From positions 59,432,668-59,496,667 of the forward strand of contig NC_080080.1 of NCBI RefSeq assembly GCF_949987535.1: DNA of 64,000 nt. The letters are read 5' to 3'. The DNA is from Balaenoptera acutorostrata (Eukaryota; Chordata; Mammalia; Artiodactyla; Balaenopteridae). Every line of letters starts with the position of its first letter. Position 1 is the first letter of the stretch. Made by a program: the position numbers and the translations under genes. This document shows positions 25,989-36,370 of this stretch, one piece after another. The notes beneath the pieces are model-generated. The model did no database searches, was not told the origin of the DNA, and saw only the letters and a list, made by a program, of their open reading frames with translations.

Positions 25989-28079
25989 CCTGTGTTTTGG
26001 CCCTAGCTCTAAAACTTACCACATGTGAACTTGACTAAATTCTTTGAGCTTAAATTTACTCATTTTTAAACAGAGTGACATGTATTCTATGCCCATCTCA
26101 TAAGGATTATAGGAAGGTTAAAAAGTGTGGCACAGGTGAGTATTTTCTGAGACCTACAAGGTCCCACATTGATAGATCATGCTATCCAATTTTTCTTTTG
26201 AATGTTTTCAATCTTCTGTGTTTATCTTCCCTTTTTTTTTTTTATTCTAAAAGTAAAGATTAGGTCAGAAATAGAATGAAAAGATGATTTTTAAAGCGAC
26301 AGGAGTCTTGGATCATGTAATCTGTGCATGAAAACGCTAGAACCAACTCTGGTAATTTGTCATGTGTTTGAACAATGACTATGAGAAGTATGCTAACTGG
26401 CACTGCTCAGATAAAGCTGTAAGACTTAAAAAACAACAGTAGATACTAGTGTGTCAGGAACAAAAAGAACCACGCAGTAGTAAAGACAATTATGTTCCTA
26501 AGCAGCGTTCCAAGGCACGCTGCAGTAACTCTAGCTGCTGTTCAGTTGCCTGAGATGGTTGGTGCCCCTCCGCATTAGAGTCTGGAAGTGGTAACAAGTG
26601 ACATCTTGATGTGATTTTCTGGTCTCAGTTTTGCAACAGTCAAATGTTTTATACCGTTGAGCTTTATCATGTGAGTTAGGTTTCTATTTACTAGGAAGTC
26701 CAAACTGAAAGAGTGTTATTAGGTTTACTGTAAGCAGTTTTGTTGAATGGAAATTAAATTTGATGGCTGCCATTAATAGAAAAAAAAAAATCTTCCGACA
26801 GAGGGAGTAGAATGAAAATGTAAACTTTAAAATGCTTTCTTGTATGAGTATTTGTGGAACTAAGTTTAGATGAATTTCATCCATTTCTTTTCCAGATATA
26901 AAGACCTACAACTAAAAGGTTGACAGATTCATATTACTGATCATCTATTGTGATACTAAGTACTTGTGCTAATGGATGATTTACAAATTCTGACATCCAA
27001 AGTACAATTATTCCGGAAGAGTAACTGCTAAATAAGCATACTTATAGGCATTGGTTTACAATTAAAAAAAATCAATTCCAGATAATATTATATTTAATGG
27101 ACTATACAAGAACTGTAATTATTTTTGATCACAAAAACAAAGTTTTAAAATCTTATAATTTTTCAAAGTATTAAATATTTTAATCTGGAGGTCAACAAAA
27201 TTGCAAATGAGAAAAACCTTAAAATTTTGTTCTGGTTTTATAGTATAATGTGTGGCTTCTTAAGTACAATTCCTAGAGAAGCTATATTTCCAGATGACTA
27301 GCAAAATGATTGCTGAAATGCATTAATTAACCTTTACATTCACATAAAAGTGTTTTGTGAGAACAAACGTACACAAAATGTTATCTTAATCATGACTAAT
27401 AAAAATGGGTTATATAAACACAGGTTTTACTACTGCAGATGTCTCCTTGACAAATGACAGGACCTGATTCCTTTATTAAAAGATAATTAAAAATGTTTTC
27501 CAAGGGAGTCAGAGCCTTCCCACAGATCTCTCTTGCCTGAGTGTCTGCTTTTGAGGTAATAAGATGGAGAAAGTCTTGAAGTAATATCTAATGATTATGT
27601 TAAATGTGGATGCCAGGGCTGTATCTCTCTTTTAGCTCTAGATTTATTTCATAAAACAAAGATTAAACATCTTTATTAAGATTAAACATCTAGGGTCCAC
27701 GGAACCAGCTAAGAGCCCATTTTGAAATGTGTTAACCGGAAGATACTGATTAGATTAAGTCAAGAATTCTTTTTTTCCAGAAAAAAAAATCACTGTGTCC
27801 ACAAGAGAAGTCCCTGCTGTGTTCTTAGTTGAGCCTTCAGAAAGCAAGGTGGTTCTATACATTAGAGTCCCCAAGTCTTATAACTCTTTCACCAAAAGCC
27901 TAAACCCCGGCAATTATTTTAACAAGCCCCAGGTTAGCTATTAAAGTAGTCATTAATTTGAAGGTATTTCATCTTCAAGGTGGATCTGTGCTCAGAAAGG
28001 ATAAGACCATCAGGCTTGTTAAACGAAATAGCAGTATCACTGGTTCAAACCCCATGATGAGAACACCTCTGACGTCTAA

Positions 28080-28270
28080 AGGTACTGGTTAAAAGCGAAG
28101 ATTCTGGAGCCAGAAGGCCTGGGTTCAAATTTTGGATCTGAGTAACTGTGTGACCTTGGGCAAGTCATTCCTCTTTTCTGCGCCTCAGTTTCCTCATCTG
28201 TAATAGTACCTACTTTTTAGGATTATTGGATGATGAACATAGCTAATATGTGTAAAGTGCTTAGTGCCTA
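28080..28270 (+). repeat. MIR SINE
   Basis: A well-kept MIR: TTCTGGAGCCAGAAGGCCTG near 28105, GTGTGACCTTGGGCAAGTCA near 28148, GCGCCTCAGTTTCCTCATCT near 28180 and GTGTAAAGTGCTTAGTGCCT near 28249. Plus orientation, about 0.8 kb from the cryptic exon region. Confidence 0.85.
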
Positions 28271-29059
28271 GCATGTTATATATACTATATAAGGATGAAA
28301 GCAATAATTTAAAGTAACTTCTTACAGACACTCTGAAATTTACTTCTATGCCAGAGAAATGATCCTTGAAAATAAGCAATGTCACAGGAAAACTGTTGAT
28401 TGAAGGACCAGTCAGGAAATTTTTTGCCTCATTCTTCAGGGTCCACTAGTTTAAATTTCTGTTATCTCCAAATGAAGTATACATACAGCTACAACAGACT
28501 GCTAGGATTAAACATTTAAAACACACATCATTACTTTTATAATGCTGTCTTAGCATGTCTTCTTCCTTTTTAAATGTACCAGGAGTTGCAAAAATTGAAA
28601 GTTTCCTAGCTTTTGAGAGACCCTGAAATGAACAGTTAAAAACAATAGGAACAAAGGGATGGATAACCTTGAGGCTTAATTCAACTTCATGGGGAAAAAC
28701 AGTATATCCTCTTATCTCTATGGCCAGTTTTATTTGGGACCATGTTTTTAGTGCCCTATTTGGGAAACGGTAAATTTCTAATTTGAGATATTTCATGCAT
28801 AGTATCATTTTTTGCAGGAGAGCATTTCCCGAGATGTGGTGATGTTTGCAGGGCCAGCCACCCACTGAATGCCAGGACTGACATAGTACATCTTTGATGA
28901 TATTCCCTGAAGACCCAGTTTTTACCTCTAGGTTGACTTTCTTAGAAAGTTAGTATAGAATAATGGAGGTCCTTTATTGGCTTAAGTAAGCAGAAAACAC
29001 ACACGTAATCTGTTTTCAAATATACAGCCATACTCAATAAAGTATTAATAATTTGCTCA

Positions 29060-29439
29060 TGTGGTATCCAGGAAGAAATGCTCTGTTAGATAATTTGGTA
29101 AGTAATAAGTATGGGATATGTTGAGAGACAACTTTAGGACTGCTCAATCCTCTGTGTTAATTTCCTTAGTATGTAGAGTATTTGCAATGAATTAGCCATA
29201 TGGTAAATGGGGTTACAGACTTTTGCACGATATTCCGTAACTAAAAGTTTCTGAATTGAACTTTTTGTTCTGCGCATTGTTTTGTAAATGACAGTAAACT
29301 AGCAGTATTGATTTATCATCCTCCTCAACTGTGCTGCAAGCCACATTCATTTTTTTCTTACACACACACGCCACCGCCCGCCCCCAAACAGAGTCAAATT
29401 CTTATTTCCACATTTCTCTTGAAGGTCTTTTGCTGAATC
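29060..29439 (-). other. STMN2: Counterpart of STMN2 cryptic exon 2a (TDP-43-repressed in human)
   Basis: This intron 1 segment matches, as far as I remember it, the human cryptic exon 2a whose use truncates STMN2 when nuclear TDP-43 is lost. The acceptor TTGCAG has its AG at 29441-29440, and the exon would begin GATTCAGCAAAAGACC (human, from memory, GACTCGGCAGAAGACC). Spliced to exon 1 it reads MAKTAM then GFSKRPSREMWK and stops at TAA (29404-29402): 18 residues, close to the short human product. The body keeps landmark blocks, including one near 29315-29340 and a far block near 29058-29110. Two human features look weakened. The triple GU motif is reduced to one UG run (29370-29360 on the minus strand) beside a G-rich block. 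Where human has ATTAAA, the premature poly-A signal region reads ATTAAC near 29162-29157. About 100 bases between the blocks appear absent from the human sequence I remember. Not a normal exon. Confidence 0.8.
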
Positions 29440-31678
29440 CTGCAATATGAATATATTACAAAAATCCCATCAAAAGAGAATGATGGCACAGAACACATAA
29501 CTCCCAGAGGAATAAAATCCCTAAGTATATGAGTTTGGAGGTGAAATATTTTGTAAAGATTGCCATAGACTTGAGTGTTAAGACGTAATGCCAGAGCTTA
29601 TTGTGGGAGGAACGTGTCTATCACAATTTTATATTGCTTAAACTGATGTGTTTGGTGGCTAGAATCGGCATCTTCTGGAAGCTTGTTAGGAACGCAGAAT
29701 ATCTGGCTTCAACCAGACCTTCTGTATTAGAATTTGCATTTTAATGAAAATCCAGGGTAATTCACATGCACATTAAAGTCTGGGGAGCATAGTAATATGA
29801 ACCTATTAAATATTTTACGGTTGGATTAGAGTTACATGACATAGAGAAAAAGAATTTCCTACCTTTGCAAACATTAAAAAATCCACTTTTGATAATCCTA
29901 AAAATTAGTTTATGCTTATCTATTTCTTATTTCATTAAAATTAACATCAATTTTCTACTAAATAATAAAACTACAAGGAGGTACTCAATAATTATTGAAA
30001 GCTGACATAACATTAGATTTAAATATTCAAGCTGAAATCACACTGGATTTGGTTTAAAAGATATCCTTTAAATGGAAAAAAAAAAAAAACAAGAAGTGGG
30101 AAAAAGAGTAATAGCCTGTTTGGGGGGCCCCTCTCAGTATCACATTGTATCTACCTGCTTTATCTACTAACTTGACATCTCCCTGAAAGTGGTGAGTGAC
30201 ATTCAGGTGTGTCCTCAACACTGAGCACATTTTAAATAAATGAATAACTAAACAATGTTTTTGTTTAATTATTCCTTTATTTAAACATTGAAACATTCTG
30301 TTCCTATATAATCTTGATATTACTACTGGCCACCATCTACTATTTATCCACTACAAACTCCCTAATAACATAAATGATATTACAGTAACAATGTAATGAT
30401 ACTAGGAAGTAAAATCATCAGAGAATAATTAACCAGGACCTACACCTACTTCCAGATTATGAAGATGGCTCATTTCATCTCGTCTCCTTGAAAAAGTGTA
30501 CAAACCCTTTTCATTCACTAGGCTAAGCATGGCATTAAACTTATCCAATAAGCAATTGAATGCTCCAGATAAAAGACGTTCTTAAATAGCAAGTATTTGG
30601 AACAGGGTTTAAATCAATCTACGTCTTTGGAGAACCTGATTGCCCTCTAGTGGAGTGAAAAGTTAATGCAGACTCCAAGCCTTGGTTCTGGAAACATCTG
30701 GGTCACTGGCTAATTCTGTTTTTTTTTTTTTTCTTGTCTGGAAAATTTCTTGCATTCTTCATATAAGGTCACAGGTTCTTTGACAACAGAATAATGTGTG
30801 TTTTTCTAAGACCTCAGAGGAAACTGGTGTGAGCTGGAGTTAGATATAACAGCTTGGGGTGGCCACACCCAAAGCAGGTAGCCACCAGCTCTGAGGCCAG
30901 CGTCATCCAGCCTGTGTGAGCAGTGAGCTATTGGGGTGGGTGTATAGTCGGTTGGAATAAAAAACACCAGTGACCGATAAATCAGGAATTTTCCTAAAGA
31001 TGGTCTGGATTTATCAATGACAAAAATCCTCAATTAATTATGTAATTGATTTATCTTCCATTTCATTTTTAATTGTACAGATTTAACTTTAAAACTCTGC
31101 TTAATAGCTACTACTAAATATTCACAGAATTGAGTAACTATTTTGATTCTAAATTACAGGGAGGAAAGCTATTTTATTGCGTGAACCGGCTTTATGACAC
31201 TGAGAGGACATTTCTTGAATCTAAGGAAAATGTACCCTCTTGCAGCATTTCACCATTGAGAACAAGTTTTTTGAAGGTAAATATATTGTGCCAAATGATT
31301 AAATGCTTATTCCACGATCTATCCATTAACAATTAAAAGAATATGAAGGTAAGTAAAAGTATTTTTAATGCAACAAATACAATTCTGCTAAAACTGTTAA
31401 TGATTAAGGGCAGAGACAATTGCTCTGACAATAAAAACACTCCCTTCCCCCTTAGAATAATATAGTACAATTATTCGGTAAGTCACATCACAGAACCATG
31501 GTTAATTTTAATTAACTTTAAAGTTGTGCATTTTAATATGACAAACCATCCAATCCAATAATCATTGATAATTATCATTGAAAAATTTATTTTCTTTCAG
31601 AGAATTTTACCATGCGTAGGTAGACAACCACCACCCGGTGTATTAATTTATATCATTAAACCAGCTACCTGCCTTGAG

Positions 31679-31722
31679 CTACGCTGGGTCAGTAATGCTG
31701 CTACACTGGGTCAGCAATGCTT
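31679..31722. repeat. Tandem duplication, 2 x 22 bp
   Basis: Two adjacent copies of a 22-base unit containing CTGGGTCAG, with 3 mismatches between them (31679-31700 and 31701-31722). A small local duplication with no evident function. Confidence 0.7.
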
Positions 31723-32639
31723 ACTGCAGGCTCAGCTTACTCTCCTGGTACGAACTCTGCATATAAGATTAAGTGATAAACTACTGCTATTTCTCTTTCA
31801 ATTTTATCCTGAAAATTTGACAAAATCTTCCTCTTTACACTTCTAGTTATTTATACATCCATTTATAAGGTGCCCACTTCATTAGAGAAGATAACAGGGA
31901 ATATTATATGCACCTAGTACAATCTTGCTGAATACAATAATTGTTTAATGAATCAGGAAAAAACTCCCGCCCTGGTGATTAACTGATTATGCTTTGCAAC
32001 TGGAATGACTTCAAAATCCATTATTTTAATAATGCAGAGGTTGTACTTCTTTTCATGATTTGCTTACTCATGGCAGAAAGGGCCCTTGCGTTTGTCATAT
32101 TTGGGGTGGGATTTTTATTAATGGGATGGTGGCTATTTCACCATCCATGTTTCTGTGCAGAATCGAGTCCGTATCAAGAATCAGCAATTGGAAGAAGAGT
32201 TTAGCAATAAAAACAAAAAGTTAAAATTTTGTGCATAACCTATATTTATATATTTATAGATAGGGTCTATGGACTATAAGGTGAAGATCAAAATATTTCA
32301 ATTATATACGGATATTTTCATCCATTGCGGCCACAAACAATTCTCTGCGGAGAATTTTCCAGCAATCTTTGGCACACAAGCCCTGCCCTAAGCAAGCATC
32401 TGCACTTGTATCTGACCCACATGAACGTACAAAGTCCCTAAAGGAAGCGAACATGTATTTGTTTTATAACGTAAAATGAAAGGGGGAATGCATTCTTTTT
32501 TTGGGAGGGGGGTTGGGAACAGGAGGAAGAAAAGTGAGCACAACAAGGGTTAATCCTTATTCAAATGCAGTCATTCAAACCTTTTGAACAAATATGGCCG
32601 GTGAGTCATAATAATAATAATTTAAAATACTAGCAATAA

Positions 32640-34560
32640 TGCTGCTGCTGCTGAGTTTGCAGACGCCCTCCTGCAGCAGAAACCTCTCGGTGGAGGTGCA
32701 GAGCGCAGAGCGAGAGAGCCCCCATCCCCCCATTCTCAGAACCTTGCCGGACTGCCAGGCGAACCGCGAACCGCGGGAGGCCGGGGTAGTTCAGGACACT
32801 GCGCAGAAACCCTTCTCCCGGCTGCACCCACGCGGGCGAGCGCCCGGCCCTGGGGAGCGGAGCGCAGGGCGCGGCGCGGGGCTCTGCAGGGCTGGCTGCG
32901 CTCCACTCGCCGGCTCGCCACGTGCGCCCCCACCCGGCCAGCGGCTGTCGGGTCTGGGCCCCAGCTGGGAAGGGTGGGGACGAGGCCCTCGCTCAAGGAG
33001 CGAGGGTCTCTCCTGCCGAGACCATCCAAGGGGTCTCCACCCAGGAAAGCATGGAGAACAGGGCGTGGGCCGTGGGCTTTGGCTGCGGGAAACAGCCCCA
33101 TGCTCCACGGGCCGTGGGAGGGCGAGAAGAGACCCTCCCCGCGCTCCTGGGAAGGGGTCACCTCTGCGGTCCCGCGGCCGGCTGGGGTGGGGCCGCGCCT
33201 TTGTGTGGCCGGGCGGGGCTCGAGCCGGCCTTTCCGCAGAGCCACGCACTTGGCTGGGAGGGGCTCGGCGCTGGGACTCGGAGCAACGCCCGCTGTCTGC
33301 GCACATCGAGGGGCGCCCGGTCTGTTCTGGACTGCGGGGCTGGAAAAAAGGACTCGAGGACGGCAGACCGCTCAAGGGCCCCTCCCCAGTCCCCTTTCCT
33401 TGCCCAGTATCTGAGCCTGAGGTCTTTCCGGCTCCGCCTGGGAGGGTGGGGCAGGGCGGAGCTGACCAGAGCGAGCCCTTTTCGCCTCTTTCCCCCTTCT
33501 CCGCATCCCCCACCGGATCCCGCGGAAGGGGTGCTTCCAGCCGCCACCCGACCTCGGGTCCCTCCCTGCCTGTTTCTCCCGGGGCCACCGAGCGCCGAAC
33601 CGAGGGGCACTGGAGGCGCAAGACCCGTTGGGGATGGAGGCCCTGGATCCGGAACCTCGTTTGGTCTCTGCGTCTCGACCGTCTCTCCGATACAGGCTGA
33701 GCCTATGAAAATTGCCGATATGTGGCCCTGTCTGACCTACAAAACAGATACTTCACTTGGCTCAATTTAAGACCTTGACCCCTTTTGTGTCTGTATTATT
33801 AGTATACTCGTATCTAGGTTCCAGAAGCTTTTCCCCCAAACGATCAAATGAGTTCAAAGAAGGCTTTATCGCGTTTATGTCTAATAACCCTATGTAATGT
33901 GGTTTTGAAAAGAAAAATGTTAACCCACTTTTCCCCCCTTCTCTCTGTAAAACGGAACAATGAGGCCAGGGTGGGGAAGGCGGGGGCAATGCTCAGGTCT
34001 CACTCGGAAGCCGAGGCTGGGAGTCGGGAGCGCGAGGCTCCGGGCGTGGCGCTGCTGTCTCCCCAGGGCTGGGCTCCTGGGCGTCGCGCTGCGCTCCGCA
34101 CCCGGCCCCCTTTCCGCGGCACCGGGTTGGGGGGAGGGGGGAGGGGGGAGGGGGCGGGCGCCAGCGCGGCTCCGCAAAGGGTGGGGCCGTCCGCATTGTG
34201 TGCCCAGCGCTGCAGGTGCCTCCCCCCCGGGACAGCTCGTCCTCACACAAAGAAACCCCACCCCAGAGCCTGCGAAACCGCTGTCCCTCCACCCCTCCCC
34301 AACCGCGCGCTTCCCCGCCCCTGCAGCTGCCCACCCGCGCCCTCCGTGCCCTCCCAACTTCCTCTCTCCTTCCCCCTCCCTTTCCCTAAAACAAAGGAGT
34401 GTAGGTCTCCCCCCTGCCGCCAGCCCCGCCCCGCGCCCTCACCTCTCCGCACCGCGCCCCAGGACTATCAGTTTTTCCGACCAGACAATGCCATACATTT
34501 GCCCGGTTCTTCTCCCGCCTCCCTCGTCTCCACCCATCTTTCAAACAGCCTAGATGGGAC
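32640..34560. promoter_or_regulatory. CpG island in STMN2 intron 1
   Basis: The base composition changes sharply from AT-rich (left of 32630) to strongly GC-rich with abundant CpG. It is sustained over about 1.1 kb (32690-33700), dips at 33700-33950, and recurs at 33960-34450. It starts about 0.5 kb inside intron 1, downstream of exon 1, as is common for island-associated neuronal genes. Long frames are open on both strands (for example plus 32639-33700 and minus 32791-33621), because stop codons are rare at this composition. Their translations are low-complexity P/R/G/S-rich with no domain, so I do not call genes. A G-rich block at 34129-34159 has runs of four to six G and could form a quadruplex. 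Confidence 0.8.
34129..34159 (+). other. G-quadruplex-prone G-run cluster
   Basis: Repeated runs of four to six G separated by single A or C, on the plus strand (template of STMN2). It fits the G3+N1-7 pattern several times over. Folding in cells is inference. Confidence 0.65.
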
Positions 34561-34605
34561 CGCTTTGACTTTGCGTTTTTCTTTTTCCTTTCTCCCGCCC
34601 CCTTT

Positions 34606-34655
34606 CCTCTCCCCTATTTTCTTTCTTTTTTCTTTCTTTTCTTTTCTTTTTTTAA
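34606..34655. repeat. Polypyrimidine (CTTT)n tract
   Basis: A run of CTTT and CTTTT units just left of TTTTTTTAACTAG. On the gene strand it is polypurine. Simple repeat. Confidence 0.8.
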
Positions 34656-35036
34656 CTAGAGAAGAAATAAAGGATGTTACAAAGCACTTTCCAAAATGTC
34701 CCTTAACCCCATTTAAGGCATACAGTTAGAGTAGACCCCTCCCCCCCCCACGACTAAGCCCCAATTTTAAATAGGGAAACAGAATAAATTCGCTACCCAT
34801 GGGACGGCAACTTACCTGCTTCCACCTTTAAAAAAAAATCCTTAGCTTTAGATTTCCAAGGATCCCCTTTTTGCCCTCCCTCAAACCCCGGAGCGGCCTC
34901 CATCCTTCCCGATTGCTACGTTAACAGTAATGTCTTTTTCTCTATAAAATATCTCCGAATGTCTTCCAAGCTGTAAGAGAGAGGGTGAGAGGTGGGCTCC
35001 AGGTCGAGCCGAGGAAGAACGAGGCGCGAGCCTTAC

Positions 35037-35055
35037 CCATTGCTGTTTTAGCCAT
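35037..35055 (-). CDS. STMN2: STMN2 exon 1 coding part: start codon and residues 1-6
   Basis: On the minus strand ATG lies at 35055-35053 and the exon reads ATGGCTAAAACAGCAATGG before the donor GTAAGG at 35036. It encodes MAKTAM and one base of codon 7 (completed as Ala by exon 2). This start is the only one that gives the known stathmin-2 N-terminus. The sequence before it, ending CCCTACA, continues into the 5' UTR (to about 35190 or further), whose CT-rich stretches match the human leader as I remember it. The same donor is used by the cryptic exon when TDP-43 is lost in human cells. The exon sits about 0.5 kb from the edge of the CpG island. Confidence 0.97.
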
Positions 35056-35460
35056 TGTAGGGAATGTGCAGATGCTGAGCGTTGGCGAAGGCGGAGGGTC
35101 CAGCTACAGCAGCGGAGAGAGCGAGAGAGAAGACTGAATAAGGCACTGAGTCTGCAGAGTGGGACCGTGCGAGAGAAAGAGCAAGAGGCAGGAGCCCATG
35201 AATAATTATCACTCAGAAGCTCAAGCAGATTGGCTCCCAAGGTCCCCTGACATGACTCCCGCAGAGTCAGAATCTCCAAGCATTAAATATTGATCGGCCA
35301 ATGGTGCTGGAGTACAAAGTACCAGAATGCAGTTTGAAATGGAAATCAGTCCTTCCCTGGCAGCTCCCCCCGTTTTGGGGGCCTGATAGTACAGTCCAAG
35401 TTGAGTGGAGCCTTAGCCCAGAATCCTTCTAGGAGCTAAGAACTGGGCTGTACCTACCTG
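35056..35460 (-). promoter_or_regulatory. STMN2: STMN2 5' UTR and proximal promoter
   Basis: Upstream of the ATG on the minus strand is a CT-rich 5' UTR (TTCTCTCTCGCTCTCTCCGC at about 35125-35106) and then a TATA-like GATAATTATTCATG (35210-35197). A CCAAT box lies at 35233-35229, and a second CCAAT at 35299-35303 reads on the plus strand, inverted relative to the gene. If the TATA-like element is used, transcription would start near 35170-35180. The conservation I recognise from human continues to about 35440, including CCCCCAAAACGGGGG at 35383-35369, so a longer leader from an upstream start is possible. The exact start is not decided by sequence. Confidence 0.75.
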
Positions 35461-36269
35461 GGAGCCAGGAGGCTTGACTTGATTTGCACGTGTTTCATTG
35501 AACAAATAGACATAAAACAAGGAAAGGGATTCAGAGGCCTGAGAAGTCTTCATTGCCATGCTGACTGTTGGAAACATTTGTTTCAACACTGTTTTTACTC
35601 GTTCATGTTTCCTCTTTCACCTTTGGCCATGTCTCTGGTAGATTCTAGTCTCTCAGGGTGACCTCATGTCTGGCTATGGTGGTAACTCAGAGGAGAACTG
35701 CACTATTGTCCTTTGTCTCCTAGCACAGCTGAACTAAGATGTCTCTGGGCTCTTGAGGATCTCTCAGTAGAGCAAGGCCTGATATTTTCTACTTTTGGCA
35801 CAGAAGGAAGGGGCTGCCTGGGTTGCTTGGGAATAAGGACAAGTAGTTATGGTCTACCTGGGGACTTTGTGGAAGAGGATGAGAGCTAGCCTCTTGTGTC
35901 TGGGTCCTGTCCGACGGGTAACAGGGCAGAACCAGCTTGACTGGTTGGCTTGAGCATTGGAGAAGCCACAGGTGGGTGGATGGCATGCTACCCTGAAGAT
36001 GTAGGATTACATGGGTAGAAACCTCAGTGACCTTTCCAGGGCTCTAAGGAGAACCCTTTACACTGAAAGCTTAATGGAGCCGAGAGGCATGATCTGGGGC
36101 ATGATTTTTTCTGAGATCCAGAGCACCATTGATACAGGGCAGAGAAAGATGTGTCCATGTTTCAGGCTGAGCAATGTGAGGATCTCTGAGACCAGTTGCA
36201 GAAAGTGATTCATTACAAACAAGATATTCCTTAATTCCTTCCTACTCACTTAATGAATGCCATTCATTA

Positions 36270-36370
36270 ATTCATTCTTTCTCACTTGACTCACATGAAT
36301 ATTCATTGAGCATTTACCATGTGCCAAGCTCTGAGGATAGAGCAGTGAGAAAGATTTTAGGACTTGCTCT
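36270..36370 (+). repeat. Ancient mammalian-wide repeat fragment
   Basis: TTCATTGAGCATTTACCATG, TGCCAAGCTCTGAGGATA and CTTGCTCTCATGGAGCTT are phrases of a very common old mammalian repeat, probably L2/MIR-type. Family not certain. Confidence 0.45.

Larger units (their letters stand above)
8487..35036 (-). other. STMN2: STMN2 intron 1 (26.5 kb)
   Basis: The donor is GTAAGG at 35036-35031 (minus strand) and the acceptor is TTTCAG at 8491-8487 plus flank. From 5' to 3' on the gene strand it holds a CpG island (about 32640-34560), the cryptic exon 2a counterpart (about 29060-29439), several MIRs, L1 3' fragments (24266-25915 region and 9955-10697), microsatellites and long AT-rich unique stretches. 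In the long unannotated parts (8600-9950, 14300-21400, 22100-24250, 26000-28080, 29450-32600) I saw no exon, RNA gene or recent repeat. Confidence 0.9.
1..35200 (-). other. STMN2: STMN2 (stathmin-2/SCG10) gene, 5' part: exons 1-3 and introns
   Basis: Three exons on the minus strand join in frame (19 + 96 + 173 bases = 96 codons) and give the N-terminal half of stathmin-2, a neuronal microtubule-regulating phosphoprotein of growth cones and axons. Intron 1 runs 8487-35036, intron 2 runs 4673-8390, and intron 3 starts at 4499 and runs off the window. Every border seen is GT/AG. Residues 97-179 (most of the coiled-coil tubulin-binding helix) and the 3' UTR are not in the window; I looked for the next exon, which should begin with codons for SQEAQVLK, between 1 and 4499 and did not find it. 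The left edge of this entry is the window edge. The right edge is approximate, because the transcription start cannot be read from sequence alone. Confidence 0.95.

Noticed and set aside
25706..26006. Frames rich in YIYI, THTH or CVCV
   Set aside because: Translations of the (TA)n(CA)n microsatellite and an L1 tail.
28446..28865. 139-codon minus-strand frame in STMN2 intron 1, on the gene strand
   Set aside because: No recognisable domain, no matching splice sites that I would trust, and no repetition of stathmin sequence. Its position just downstream of the cryptic exon region is probably coincidence.
32639..33770. Long plus-strand frames of 353 and 282 codons in the GC-rich region
   Set aside because: Frames are open at the same time on both strands and in several phases. 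The products are low-complexity P/R/G/S-rich with no domain, and the region is a CpG island in an intron. Chance openness is the simpler reading.
34606..34655. Polypyrimidine tract considered as a splice acceptor for an alternative exon
   Set aside because: The tract is on the plus strand, antisense to STMN2, and no partner exon or transcript is supported.
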